Assembly (NCBI GenBank): GCA_013298595.1
Contig: JAAFIG010000012.1
Span: forward strand, 1-50,286
DNA: 50,286 bases
Origin: Deinococcales bacterium
Lineage (GTDB): Bacteria; Deinococcota; Deinococci; Deinococcales; JAAFIG01
Direction: 5' to 3'
Position numbers and translations under genes: made by a program. The notes below the pieces were generated by a model. That model was given only the letters and a program-made list of their open reading frames with translations, had not been told where the DNA came from and did not search any database. Within the stretch, counting starts at the first letter, position 1; every line of letters starts with the position of its first letter. This document shows, in pieces, positions 12,301 to 18,039 of the stretch.

Positions 12301-12884
12301 ACCAAGTTGGGTTGTAAATCCTTACCAAATTCGTACAGTGTTGTTGTGAAACCTTTACCATCCTTGGTTTCGATATTGGCACGCAAATTTCCACGAATTG
12401 AACCATTACGGCTAGGCAATGCCGTTTGCTCGAGTAAGGTAATTTTACCATCTGGAACAAATAATTTTTTACCAATAAAATCCACTTCGGTATCGGTTAA
12501 ATTGGCTTGATCTAGAAAAACAGCAATTGGTGCAGGAGGTGCTTTCGGGTCTATGGGTGGTAAACCCACAGGATCAAAAGAAAACCGCCCACCAGCCAAA
12601 CTCGCCTCGAGACGTAATTCGCGTTTTTGTATCAAGGTACCAAGGTTGTATTTTGCTTTGACCGAAGCTGCTTTACCATTGATAAACGCACTTTTGACTG
12701 TGGCATCTACTGCTTCTACACCCGAGAATAAATTGCCACGCAATTGTTTAGCATCGATCTCGAGACCAGCAGCTTTGGCTTGTTGAATAGCAAAACGCAG
12801 TGCTGGTTGGGTGCCAGCTGCAATATAGACAGCCAACACCAAAAACAACAGTATTCCCAAGGTGATGGCAAGCCAACGACGCAT
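339..12884 (-). CDS. Giant TamB-like translocation/assembly module protein (4,181 aa)
   Basis: TamB-family proteins are inner-membrane-anchored, periplasm-spanning beta-helical proteins linked to outer-membrane protein assembly and lipid transport. Here one N-terminal membrane segment (about residues 5-23) is followed by thousands of residues of Gly/Ala/Asn-rich alternating beta-strand sequence. The last ~360 residues resemble the TamB C-terminal domain and end in a beta-barrel-like GFNFRF terminus. Enterobacterial TamB is about 1,260 aa, so this is over three times longer. An internal duplication is clear: GLVAPDTKL recurs at about residues 1833 and 2415, and surrounding blocks (FDG.WRV, LSG.I.GG, FLEGTG/FLDGTG) match at the same offset, a period of 582 residues. 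The ATG at 12884 has AGAGG 5-9 bases upstream. No BamA/TamA partner gene lies in the window. The assignment rests on architecture and the C-terminal domain; exact cargo is unknown. Confidence 0.85.
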   Translation of the reverse strand: MRRWLAITLGILLFLVLAVYIAAGTQPALRFAIQQAKAAGLEIDAKQLRGNLFSGVEAVDATVKSAFINGKAASVKAKYNLGTLIQKRELRLEASLAGGRFSFDPVGLPPIDPKAPPAPIAVFLDQANLTDTEVDFIGKKLFVPDGKITLLEQTALPSRNGSIRGNLRANIETKDGKGFTTTLYEFGKDLQPNLVIDADVDAAIANHWLLPIPMKIEQGKIRGTITVTPTTVTVDANVQNGALEVLPGVVARAITGKATLNAAGQVVAKLSGQGLGGAINANVLVNTTTKKEYLQFSGVLRPKLEQVLPVFAKGTAGQGQLEVRLQGQGWEKIKITGTVNGEKTVEVAGFPLEQLKSTWQFTDHLEADVSALTRIGADKLNASAVVKSQGERILVDAKLLGKFLQSPLALNANVNVLKETVQITAGGTILRGTADAKLKIVAEKISGNGKFNAIQLPLEKPVVSNINGTAVVAGTVQNMKIIGLLNPARLEIPGLGLKDIAGNYALNFNAQGLSGTANLAKGAIAASGAIINTDGSPARGQVALQGIAFEPGGKADYTAQYVLNSAGVALAGNARGYDLRFGEANLDDVTGQLTLSVGQRIRGRWNANKLLTTLTENSLNIRPRAWRVQAAGESAFLSGDMTLAFEGLRTSGKLEARNRFGILTAAGTGSSLNLAGNAGYNGIKAALSGTVQLEPFSLRLAAVPQSKNLGGRIVLEAGKTLKVSGNLLSNGQNVQIKYNETGLEAIGKIDFSALAAALPTASRNLVSGIATLNIRNSSGTTTMIGNIAGLPLEATITAKQLKLSAQARVTSGQFAGATLSGAVFPQVNALAKVRGVEARVSGAYDDLLIRAAGRLPESLLAGTGLSLAKNSIDLTGRVKNGNVTVAGVVAGLTLSNARLENGAVLANFSGNINAAYQNKPLRLSNIRGNLSQQGSSILVSAVADSASGTVAGNTVQGGNVQVRFVQKNTTNTINFSAATARGVFANVPARVSNASGIVTLRDNQLAINVKAASAAAQTKAGTAFATNIAVSGNGTATQLPLRWSAGRLEGNAIGANAVLEAVNGSLMVARSIAGNVKFATGRIKHPQATVLLGAGTVSGRLNGQNLETQMQLPSASTVFRGEKIQLAATASVALNLTQANQNWRGKLDAKANGKDWRLTAIGDWQNLQIAGTLPTRLSSLAGINLPATLQSQVIVNGSVAIPDLRYNLGLISRLGIKPNSLQLSASLKGQAADYVVKIEALDATGGTGQATYNARGQASVRLNQLDLAAVLPVKSRLSGSLRLEQQSLRGDIGGEVVGLPIQAKWLENDAFTGNIGGAVPLRIRSAKWRFPLNTILNLETEPSDYPIYANASVNLQTLRGQGRLDLLETPYAVSNGQIALRAQKMPFQIALQSGLRLRLESKAGSLLLNNNQWQGELGFGYLAFQQAGTVVARFSGQLANPRLQLETTGLLQATGSGTIQTASASGRLALQPILGSLPKEYQKGIKAGSAQLEATWRNNKLSFKTRLLGTQLDQQTVDLVASGVVAAQKWNASSIVKVGASSSLLEVSDSGINAQKLDLDLRLAQVIGINLSGRIQGQLALPRFAINQMQGNIMVQNAKGFGFSANGTIKAQNGIIESQLTGTTPINEKYSIAGMLYPNLNAEIALGKLQGQAIGRRLEFADRVLDLTMQGSLLEKTAGVTAKIRGNTADIRADWDAAQLLASGNLEQQIASGTLNIKDLQGLTGVAGQATAQLEWRDNQLRIENINALAAGYTVKGAAKYVNSELILEPSTVQGIDVQAVAKGQIFPVLALQGTAKTAFAYLPSTLSWQASGTLEQPLLEANGVLGEASLGLVAPDTKLEAKFDGKKWRVQFMGAALSGVIDGGIPFVSSANLRINAPLVFSDNRLAASGAIAWTGNTGFIGGLNVKGDLFGQAGSLDITGRRQLEVRSSWRGLRLKATLPSQIGAELDAKIEVEKADLGAFYGKPNAFWLEGTGVAQGAWTKPELDFTGLLKSSDGLLNSKLGLNYDSAVAGLTIEGAAIKAKANWRDGKWQAVANSSFLALEPYLPKNLLPVEFQRLVLSSQLEASGDNKTWRAKVTDMVLTGRALPVGEFKLRGLTNVSNDNIETKLDLEVLAGTAVITAQINQPFAQDAQIISSVQMKDLDARLLVLESMPLQGLLSGSATLKGDLLNPKILGKLDLINAGLQSEQWHVSSSLELGNQLLNPDIAGVTKFIGDAAGGELTWRVGNALSDAPTVQLVGDAYLPFVKASSNLSGTLPNLLGTLVLQQPSIAKSIKISATGDGKYAIQSQDLVSGAIQIATQKSWLESALTGRITFDGNTEQLIKGFAAQLVGDVVLGGKLVNPEIRLENAVLTREAALVRLGGSVFPQLDLVGIANSDYDFIPVKLDLRILGAFTKPDVRVSGLFGTATLGLVAPDTKLDGFFDGTNWRVQLTGDALSGEIEGGLTAITKSNLQLNAPVLFEDTRLTATGKMQWEVVQGFTGKIDVAGSLLGQQTKLELLGSKDLLANWQWRNGRFTAKIPNTSDKLLEATWQFERFDLAAWWQKPDQLFLDGTGRASGTWAEPTIAFLGNLEGAKGSLNAKIQADYSDQKLIASLVGDKTTLSGTYEKGVWQAGGRLRKVALATVLPEAIEELETSVDVVATGNTKDIKVAISNLELVGQVATIGAAKASGAANFVAEYNDRGLEGQLAVNNLVVEALKGRVQVNGKLGNATNTTLIANLENLSLEPFQAQGKVSGIFELSGNLQQPKIAGTLRGIGLGLAKEKWLIDTNLDVSKELFNPELSGFIDLRGTASGRVYAAVSNIFSSRPTIDARGEARLPFATAKGNISGQFPNLEGTIDASLPDFPLALRQLRVQSNSSGTYQIRVGQNTLVGELQLTAANQLLDTGIKGQLSIDTTLENSLTGIFDAAKGQIEGQLELSGTLSQPIAAITGDLKTASIAGVDIGNAKVTALYKERLTGLLRFKSGEIKLEPNSIIATDVPFIVAGSKGVLDASGSLSPLDIRFSTQLTGSIVGALDGRYVGDQLALKLDASSNGIRAAGATTADAKDGWSGEIALSGLPKTTPLSAKTKTGTAKIAVSGAFASPILSGGGDIFGAAFALNAKLSPLVASLKLADSAANAAGEIRLVNNNLSGIINYQDEALKLSLAASGTLEQPAATITSQIGKINATAKVQLENAQATGTLNITDGIHNGQITLEQGRINGTISGITLESSGLKGYSGAVDIKADLRQDATSDFGWSGRASAVFQNLDTPLLVPSVGWKIDGTGTAVLETNPVRLLLDYKGTPGLAKGDLRFEQGLWQGDVNVDLRGAEGKGVVKGTVTADARGITGKVNATSLPLSVSQVSATVSGAIELKGDTFTLNGTGKTLGGNVELNGNGGLSDVAPFLETYTKSKPGDQPIDIKISVFTVRLEDVEQVRNIAPNLRGRVNGRLKIVDDVIDFDLIFPEISLPDQNGKRLTLAGEAKGTAAGSSIRYRGFIYGAQNNNPDLENISLGGFGRSIISGSFDGKVATGTLDLRRAPLHGFAAGLFGEMPGTALATGFARYEIPIKNFLASTVKMDFVPLEVSGAGDTLTGNGRLIFSNGDLQFDNLLLRGKGEWRINGYYAKNRVDLGMRFQNTIFTPLLNLLPQIREYNPKASGSLELKLSGKYGTPDAQLNVRDFKGNLGGIAVNASELIGTLEKGLVKVRGVLSSDESLGATLDTTGTAKLVSYTPIKIEDLEAQALGSLNIKPIGLINDIAARAFGDSGGFKLDLTAKKGGIIKLRGDLSPRIKLKLEGKDLVMPIPDYFVSDSLLDADLTFVGDGERFYDIGGQVNLLRLQTQLQQNKPADSTKPVQPTTPNKPNVFLQQVRFRGVTLNAPQGIRINESFAALEAGGKLLLTGTMAVPELNGQLEAVGAVGGKGKLQLGINTYQIQSAVAEFSPIEGFYPVVQIISRGVVKATCKNSSNPNGQAKEIDVILKIRLRWIADTKNPNNRRIDMQPAVDGNCPNGFESLTPAQLYSLVTLGSVNADLGGLAQQSLDTVLSVFILSEISRQIKAATGIDVDFRSNLVEVVAQNLTDSSTQAAVNFTLNFGVDLSRAARLSLQINNTRLSPTGNRVLGGEINLNLQSDDGVFGIRFGTPFIVPSGETNYDLLTIIQPEAQLSINFTSNLAIALTFGLPAPNQFKFSFGFNFRF

Positions 12885-12893
12885 ACAGCCTCT

Positions 12894-12899
12894 AGTCTA
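12894..12899 (-). promoter_or_regulatory. -10 box of the tamB-like gene
   Basis: TAGACT on the minus strand ends 9 nt before the ATG. The same hexamer precedes the genes starting at 22138, 38272 and 42249. The intergenic stretch 12900-13057 is an AT-rich divergent promoter region with no other recognisable element. Confidence 0.5.
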
Positions 12900-13057
12900 A
12901 ACGAAGTTGCCAAGGATTTCTCGAGAAATGTGAACTATTCTTTATGCTTGCCAGTTTTAGCTATTTCTTGATGGCAAATATTTTTGAAAATTCAGCTATT
13001 TTTACTTTGCCAAACAATATAAATCCGCAAATGAGCAAAATCTCATTGAATTGGCGC

Positions 13058-13063
13058 TAAAGT
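13058..13063 (+). promoter_or_regulatory. -10 box, leaderless start of SIMPL gene
   Basis: TAAAGT lies 6 nt before the ATG at 13070, with no Shine-Dalgarno sequence. This favours 13070 over the in-frame GTG at 13067. Confidence 0.5.
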
Positions 13064-13069
13064 ATTGTG

Positions 13070-13798
13070 ATGAATAATTCGATAGGTAATTTTTTAGGTA
13101 TGGTTGCATTAGCAGCTTCTATTGTGGTTGGCGCGTTTTTAGCCTCCAATGCAATCAAGGAATCTCGAGCCGATAGCGATATTACTGTTACAGGTAGTGC
13201 CCGTAAAGCCATTCGCAGTGATTTAGTGCAGTGGAAAGGCAGTATTACTGCCGAAAGCAGCAGTTTGCAACAAGCCACTACCGAACTCAAAGCCAATGTT
13301 GCCAAATTCAAAAACTTTGTCAGCAGCAATAACAGCAGTGTCAAACTTGCCCTTGCCCCCATCTCGAGCGAATCTCTGACGTATGAACGCACCAATACCG
13401 ATGGTTCCAAACAAACCATTCCAGGGTGGCGAGTTCGTCAAAAAGTTGAAATCTCGAGTGATGATGTAGATGGCGTGACTACCTTAGCAGGTAAAACCAG
13501 TGAAGCAATGCTCTCAGGTGGCGTTCCATTTGAAGCTGAACTATCGTACTTGTACACCAAATTGGCAGATTTACGCATCGAAATGTTAAAAGCTGCCACC
13601 GAAGATGCCAAAAACCGAGGCGACACCATCGCTAAAGGAGCAGGTGTTTCGATTGGAGCGCCACGCAACGCTCGAGTTGGTGTATTCCAAATCACTCCAA
13701 AGAACGCACCATCGGTTGATGATTACGGTGCATTTGATACTACCAGTATCGAAAAAGAAATCACAGCCGTGGTTTCTGTGGCTTTTCAATTAAAATAA
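13070..13798 (+). CDS. SIMPL (DUF541) domain protein, membrane-anchored
   Basis: This 242-residue protein has one N-terminal membrane segment (about residues 7-27), then the SIMPL fold starting at ITVTGSARKAIRSDLVQW, the usual V-x-G-x-G/S-x(n)-D start of the family. It is predicted to be anchored in the inner membrane with the domain in the periplasm. The family includes E. coli YggE, linked to oxidative stress, but the biochemical role is undefined. A paralogue at 40189-40983 shares VTGSA-K-IRSDL, YTKLA.LR.E..KAA.EDA, GVFQI..KN.PS and FDTTS.EK blocks. It is followed by a strong terminator and appears monocistronic. Confidence 0.85.
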   Translation: MNNSIGNFLGMVALAASIVVGAFLASNAIKESRADSDITVTGSARKAIRSDLVQWKGSITAESSSLQQATTELKANVAKFKNFVSSNNSSVKLALAPISSESLTYERTNTDGSKQTIPGWRVRQKVEISSDDVDGVTTLAGKTSEAMLSGGVPFEAELSYLYTKLADLRIEMLKAATEDAKNRGDTIAKGAGVSIGAPRNARVGVFQITPKNAPSVDDYGAFDTTSIEKEITAVVSVAFQLK

Positions 13799-13814
13799 AG
13801 CATTAACAACAATC

Positions 13815-13850
13815 AATAACTCGAGCCTTTATGAGACTCGAGTTATTTTG
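13815..13850 (+). terminator. Intrinsic terminator after SIMPL gene
   Basis: AATAACTCGAG (815-825) pairs with CTCGAGTTATT (837-847) around an 11-nt loop, followed by TT. A CTCGAG copy closes each arm next to the loop. Confidence 0.75.
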
Positions 13851-13971
13851 TTTAGCACGACTTTAAGTATAGATTTTCTTGGTAAGATGAATGTTCTCTG
13901 CATCAGAGTTTCAGCTTTCTTATGAATACTTCATCGTTTATCACGTATGAAAACCCGTTAAGGAAGCTTGT

Positions 13972-13999
13972 TTGATTCTCATGAAACCTCTCATATAAT
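13972..13999 (+). promoter_or_regulatory. Promoter of the two-component operon
   Basis: TTGATT (-35, 13972-13977), 16-bp spacer, TATAAT (-10, 13994-13999), and the ATG 7 nt further on at 14007. The consensus -10 fixes the start and implies a leaderless mRNA. Confidence 0.75.
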
Positions 14000-14006
14000 G
14001 GCGCTC

Positions 14007-14684
14007 ATGGACAGAAAACCATTGGTGTTGGTCGTCGAAGACGAAAAAGATATCGCCCGTTTTATCGAACTCGAGTTAGCCGCCGAAGGCTACCAAACCG
14101 AAGTCGCCTTTGATGGCGTAACAGGTTTATCAAAATTCCGTGAAGTCAACCCTGACCTGCTGATTCTTGACTTAATGCTACCTGTATTAGATGGACTCGA
14201 GGTCGCCCGCCGAGTTCGTAAAACCAGCAACACCCCAATTATTATTCTAACTGCCAAAGACAGCATTTCCGATAAAGTCGAAGGTTTAGATGCTGGTGCA
14301 GATGATTACCTGATTAAACCATTTAGCATCGAAGAACTCTTGGCTCGAGTTCGCGCCCATTTACGCCGCGTTAATCCAGCCGTAACGGGTGAAGTGCGCG
14401 TTGCCGACCTCGTTATGAACTTAGATGGACGCGAAGTATTTAGAGGCGGCAGACGCGTAGAACTCTCCGCTAAAGAATTTGAATTACTCGAGTTACTTGC
14501 CCGTAACCCAGGCAAAGTTTTTAGCCGCTTTGAAATCGAAGAGAAAGTCTGGCCCGAATACACTGGTGGCAGCAATGTTGTAGATGTCTACATTGGATAC
14601 TTGCGCCGTAAACTCGAGGAATCTGGCGAGCGCCGCCTGATTCACACGGTGCGCGGTGTTGGTTACGTGCTGCGTGAAGAATAA
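14007..14684 (+). CDS. OmpR-family DNA-binding response regulator
   Basis: This is a 225-residue two-domain regulator. The receiver domain (residues 5-118) has the acidic pair E11/D12, phospho-acceptor D55 in [10 protein letters not shown]82 and K104 in LIKPF. The C-terminal winged helix (about 130-225) has the family hallmarks [20 protein letters not shown] and a closing [12 protein letters not shown] longer in-frame start at 13968 exists but would place a perfect TATAAT inside the gene, so 14007 is preferred. The gene is followed by a hairpin and then by its likely partner kinase. The stimulus and target genes cannot be told from the sequence. Confidence 0.93.
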   Translation: MDRKPLVLVVEDEKDIARFIELELAAEGYQTEVAFDGVTGLSKFREVNPDLLILDLMLPVLDGLEVARRVRKTSNTPIIILTAKDSISDKVEGLDAGADDYLIKPFSIEELLARVRAHLRRVNPAVTGEVRVADLVMNLDGREVFRGGRRVELSAKEFELLELLARNPGKVFSRFEIEEKVWPEYTGGSNVVDVYIGYLRRKLEESGERRLIHTVRGVGYVLREE

Positions 14685-14703
14685 ATCTCGAGCTGAGTAA
14701 CAC

Positions 14704-14735
14704 TGGGCGAACAAACAAGTTCGCCCACGCTTTTT
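14704..14735 (+). terminator. Intercistronic hairpin/attenuator between regulator and kinase
   Basis: TGGGCGAAC (704-712) pairs with GTTCGCCCA (719-727) around a 6-nt loop, then CGCTTTTT. Because the kinase starts at 14748, it would terminate only part of transcription and give more regulator than kinase. A related hairpin lies after the kinase. Confidence 0.6.
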
Positions 14736-14747
14736 AGAGGAGTCATC

Positions 14748-16187
14748 ATGACGCTGCGTTGGCGTTTAACCATTCTATACAGCACATTATCTGCTTTGGT
14801 ACTCACACTTGCTTTTGTGTTGACTTATATTAATGTTCGTAATACTTTGCTCAGCACATTTGATCGTGACCTTGATAGCACGCTTACCCAAGCTATTGAA
14901 ATTATGAAAGGCAGCACCCGTTATAATCCAAGTTCTGAACAATGGAATGTGTTATCTCGAGATGCTTTTGCACAAATTACGCAATACATCAGTAATCAGT
15001 TTATTGCTGAAGATTTCTTAAAAGAAAAATCTTTTCCAAATATCAACAATAATCTCAGAGTGTTAGGCAACTCGGAAATCGAAATTCCTCAAGAAGCTTG
15101 GAGACAATTAGAACGAACCAGTAATTACCAAGGTATGGGTAAACTTACCAGCAATAACGAATTGGTATCAGTCCGAGTACAATTATTCCCAGCCGTTCCA
15201 TATCCACCAGTTGATGTGATGATCCCCATCGTTATTGTCGCCAAATCACCCAGCGAAACCAACGGTGTACTCGAGACACTGCAACGGGCACTGATTGTGG
15301 TTGCACTGGTTGGTATCATTGCCGCTGGTATTGCCAGTTTCTTTGCTTCACGCAGTGCGTTACGCCCAATTACCAGCGTGCGCGACGCTGCTGCTGCTAT
15401 TGGCGGACGCAACCTTAATTTACGCGTTCCCGAACAAGGCACACGCGACGAAGTAGATGACTTAGCTAAAACCCTAAATGCCATGCTTGAACGCCTCGAG
15501 AGTAGCTTTGAAACCCAGCGCCGATTCACTGCCGATGCCAGCCATGAACTTCGCACTCCTGTCACAGCCATTGCAGGTCATGCCAGTTACTTAATACGCC
15601 GCACCAATCCATCAGATGCCCAAAAAGAATCACTCGAGGCAATCACCAGTTTAAGTGTGCGATTAGGTCGGTTAATCGGCGATTTACTAGACCTAGCTCG
15701 AGCCGATGCTGGCTTTGGTGTCGAACATGTAGACACCAACCTGATGAGTTTAGCCGAAGATGTACACCTTGAAGTGGTTGCCATTGCAGGTAACACCGAA
15801 ATTGAATTAACTGGCGATTCGAGTCTTCGCAGTAAACTCGACCCAAACCGAGTGCGCCAAGTGATTCGTAATCTTGTGCAAAATGCTTTAAAAGCAGGCT
15901 CGAGTAAAATTACTGTGCAGATTAGCAAAGAAGATTTATTTGCTAAAATAACTGTCCAAGATAATGGTTCAGGTATTGCACCAGAGCATCTATCTAAGCT
16001 ATTTGACCGTTTTTACCGAGTGGATACTTCACGTGACAGAGCCGCAGGTGGCAGTGGTTTAGGTTTAAGTATCGTCAAATGGATCGTTGAAGCCCACCAA
16101 GGCAGTATTGCTGTCTCGAGCGAGTTAGGCACTGGTACAAAATTTGAAGTTCGTTTTCCACTTCAAGGCAAAAACCCAACGACATAA
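14748..16187 (+). CDS. Membrane sensor histidine kinase
   Basis: The 479-residue protein is the probable partner of the preceding regulator. It has a first membrane helix at about residues 8-28, a ~150-residue extracytoplasmic sensor region, a second helix at about 180-202, and a HAMP linker (about 203-255). The HisKA box FTADASHELRTP carries the phospho-accepting H266. The ATPase domain shows the N box (RQVIRNLVQNALKAG), G1 (DNGSGIAPEH), F box (LFDRFYRVD) and G2 (GGSGLGLSIV). GAGGAG lies 6 nt before the ATG, as expected for an internal operon gene. The sensor region has no domain I recognise, so the signal is unknown. Confidence 0.93.
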   Translation: MTLRWRLTILYSTLSALVLTLAFVLTYINVRNTLLSTFDRDLDSTLTQAIEIMKGSTRYNPSSEQWNVLSRDAFAQITQYISNQFIAEDFLKEKSFPNINNNLRVLGNSEIEIPQEAWRQLERTSNYQGMGKLTSNNELVSVRVQLFPAVPYPPVDVMIPIVIVAKSPSETNGVLETLQRALIVVALVGIIAAGIASFFASRSALRPITSVRDAAAAIGGRNLNLRVPEQGTRDEVDDLAKTLNAMLERLESSFETQRRFTADASHELRTPVTAIAGHASYLIRRTNPSDAQKESLEAITSLSVRLGRLIGDLLDLARADAGFGVEHVDTNLMSLAEDVHLEVVAIAGNTEIELTGDSSLRSKLDPNRVRQVIRNLVQNALKAGSSKITVQISKEDLFAKITVQDNGSGIAPEHLSKLFDRFYRVDTSRDRAAGGSGLGLSIVKWIVEAHQGSIAVSSELGTGTKFEVRFPLQGKNPTT

Positions 16188-16247
16188 TCAAAACTCGAGA
16201 AAAAACGTGAAGTGCAATATCTCCGATTTTCTTTGAATCTTAGGAGC

Positions 16248-16285
16248 AGGGCGAACACAAGGTTCGCACCCTACGAGACACTTTT
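16248..16285 (+). repeat. Imperfect hairpin after the kinase gene
   Basis: AGGGCGAAC (248-256) pairs with GTTCG-(CA)-CCCT (262-272) with a two-base bulge. A T6 run follows at about 16280. It is related in sequence to the hairpin at 14704 (GGGCGAAC...GTTCGC). The remainder of 16188-16417 shows no gene. Confidence 0.5.
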
Positions 16286-16417
16286 TTGGCAACAAAGATA
16301 GATATTGTTCAAATCAAGTTTGAAGTCGTTTCCTAGATCAAATACACAAACTTTGCGAATATGGTTGTCTGTGTTTTGTGATTTGCCCAAAAAAGAGAAA
16401 TCGCTGATCTTTAACTA

Positions 16418-16452
16418 TTCACAAAAACCATAAATAATGTATACTGTATACA
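16418..16452 (+). promoter_or_regulatory. Promoter and GntR-type operator of the proline operon
   Basis: TTCACA (-35, 16418-16423), 16-bp spacer, TATACT (-10, 16440-16445), ATG 7 nt later. A perfect 15-bp palindrome TGTATAC-T-GTATACA (16438-16452) covers the -10 and abuts the ATG at 16453. TGTATAC/GTATACA-type palindromes are typical FadR-subfamily GntR sites, so autorepression is likely. The transcript would be leaderless. Confidence 0.75.
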
Positions 16453-17124
16453 ATGCAAACAGATTCAACCTTGTTCGCTCGTCCGCAATTAGTGCGAAAC
16501 GAAGTCTACGAACACTTAAAACTCGAGATCCTATCGGGTATTCTCGAGCCAAACAGCAAACTGGCTGAAATTCCGTTATCCCAACGCCTTGGAATTAGTC
16601 GCACACCAGTCCGCGAAGCCATTCAACGCCTTGCCCAAGATGGATTAGTTGAAGTGATCGCCAATAAAGGCGCAAAGGTTCGTGGAATTGATGCAGCCGA
16701 AATCGAAGAAATATACGCTGTGCGTGAAGTCCTCGATGGACTGGCAGCTCGGCTTGCCGCTTCGCATCGTAGTCATAAAGACCTGAAAATCATGCAGAAT
16801 GCACTAACAAAACTCGAGACAGCCAACAGTACCGCTTACACTGAACAAGTCAATGCTGACCTCGAATTTCACAATGCCATTGCCAACGCCAGCGGCAACA
16901 GCACCTTAGAAAACACATTGCGTAGTTTCGCGCAAAGTGTAGCACGCGTTAAATTACTGACTCGAGCCTACAACCAAAACATCAATACACACGCTGCACA
17001 TCACGCTATTTTACAAGCAATTGAACAACAAAATGCCGACGCAGCCGAAACCGCAGCTCGAGAACATGTGCAGGATTTTAGGCAGTTACTTTTAACGCAA
17101 TTAAAGAAAGGAACATCCTTATGA
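16453..17124 (+). CDS. GntR-family (FadR/FCD) regulator, probable proline operon regulator
   Basis: A 223-residue regulator. The N-terminal winged helix (about 12-80) contains LSQRLGISRTPVREAIQRLAQDGLV, the classic GntR recognition helix. The C-terminal all-helical FCD ligand domain (about 90-215) carries E-x2-HN (LEFHNAIA) and HHAILQAIE, with metal-liganding His residues. The stop overlaps the next start (ATGA at 17121-17124), so it is translationally coupled to proline dehydrogenase, and its own promoter holds a GntR-like palindrome. Control of proline catabolism in response to proline or P5C is inferred from this context; the ligand itself is not proven. Confidence 0.85.
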   Translation: MQTDSTLFARPQLVRNEVYEHLKLEILSGILEPNSKLAEIPLSQRLGISRTPVREAIQRLAQDGLVEVIANKGAKVRGIDAAEIEEIYAVREVLDGLAARLAASHRSHKDLKIMQNALTKLETANSTAYTEQVNADLEFHNAIANASGNSTLENTLRSFAQSVARVKLLTRAYNQNINTHAAHHAILQAIEQQNADAAETAAREHVQDFRQLLLTQLKKGTSL

Positions 17125-18038
17125 TTGACCAATACTACCGCAGCGCTGTACTTGGCATTGCCAATGCTCCAACCATCAAAAACTTAATCCAAACTCGAGG
17201 CTATACACTGGCTAAACGCTATGTGGCAGGTAACGAATTAACCGATGCAATAGCAGCCGTCGAAACCCTCGAGCAAGACGGCGTACACGGAATCCTTGAT
17301 TTACTCGGAGAAATGATTAGCAGTAAAGAACAATCCGACCCATTTGTCCAAAAAATCCTCGAGATTTTCCCTAGTATTGCCAGTAAAACATTCCCTAAAT
17401 ATGTTTCGATTAAACTCTCACAACTGGGTTTAGATGTCTCTAAAAACCTTGCGCTCGAGAATGGACGCACCATTTTGCAAACTGCTAAAAACGTAGGTTG
17501 TTTTGTACGAATAGACATGGAAGACAGCCCGCGAGTGGATGCCACCATCGAAGTTTTCCGCACCCTTCGCAGCGAATTTGACAATGTAGGCTTGGTTTTA
17601 CAAGCCATGCTACGCCGCACCGAAAAAGACCTCGAGCATCTCGCTGACCTCAAACCGAATCTTCGCATCGTCAAAGGTGCGTACCTCGAGCCAGCCGAAC
17701 TAGCCTACCCCGAAAAAGCAGTCATAGATCACCAATACCGCCGCCTTGTGTATGCCAATCTCGAGAAAGGTAACCACACCGCCATTGCCACACACGACGA
17801 CAAAATTATAAACGATATGAAACGCTTCACCGAAAAAAGCAAGATTCCCAAAGAACAATTTGAATTTCAATTACTCTACGGAATTCGCCGCGATCTGCAA
17901 AAACAATTGGCTGCCGAAGGGTACACTGTTCGGGCATATATTCCATATGGACACGATTGGTATGCGTACTTCTCGAGACGAATTGCTGAACGCCCAAGCA
18001 ATGCTTTGTTTGTACTACGCGGCATGATTGGTGGATAA
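17121..18038 (+). CDS. Proline dehydrogenase (monofunctional)
   Basis: FAD-dependent oxidation of L-proline to pyrroline-5-carboxylate, passing electrons to the quinone pool at the membrane. The 305-residue length matches the compact monofunctional Thermus-type enzyme rather than the PutA fusion. Family motifs are present: VSIKLSQLG, CFVRIDMEDSPRVD, GLVLQAMLRRTEKDLE, LRIVKGAYLEP, IATHDDKII, FEFQLLYGIRRDLQ and the substrate-binding Y-x2-R-R-(I/L)-A-E-R-P-S-N near the C terminus. It overlaps the GntR gene by four bases. The dehydrogenase for the second step is 2.5 kb downstream on the same strand, beyond four unrelated genes. Confidence 0.93.
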   Translation: MIDQYYRSAVLGIANAPTIKNLIQTRGYTLAKRYVAGNELTDAIAAVETLEQDGVHGILDLLGEMISSKEQSDPFVQKILEIFPSIASKTFPKYVSIKLSQLGLDVSKNLALENGRTILQTAKNVGCFVRIDMEDSPRVDATIEVFRTLRSEFDNVGLVLQAMLRRTEKDLEHLADLKPNLRIVKGAYLEPAELAYPEKAVIDHQYRRLVYANLEKGNHTAIATHDDKIINDMKRFTEKSKIPKEQFEFQLLYGIRRDLQKQLAAEGYTVRAYIPYGHDWYAYFSRRIAERPSNALFVLRGMIGG

Positions 18039-18039
18039 A

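Noticed and set aside
2792-12510. Many open frames of 60-150 codons on both strands within the TamB-like gene
   Set aside because: They lie wholly within one continuous 4,181-codon frame, have no ribosome sites or -10 boxes, and their products are low-complexity Ser/Pro/Leu-rich translations expected from the other frames of this gene.
13968-14006. Longer start for the response regulator
   Set aside because: It would place a consensus TATAAT at 13994-13999 inside the coding region, and the extra residues do not match receiver domains.
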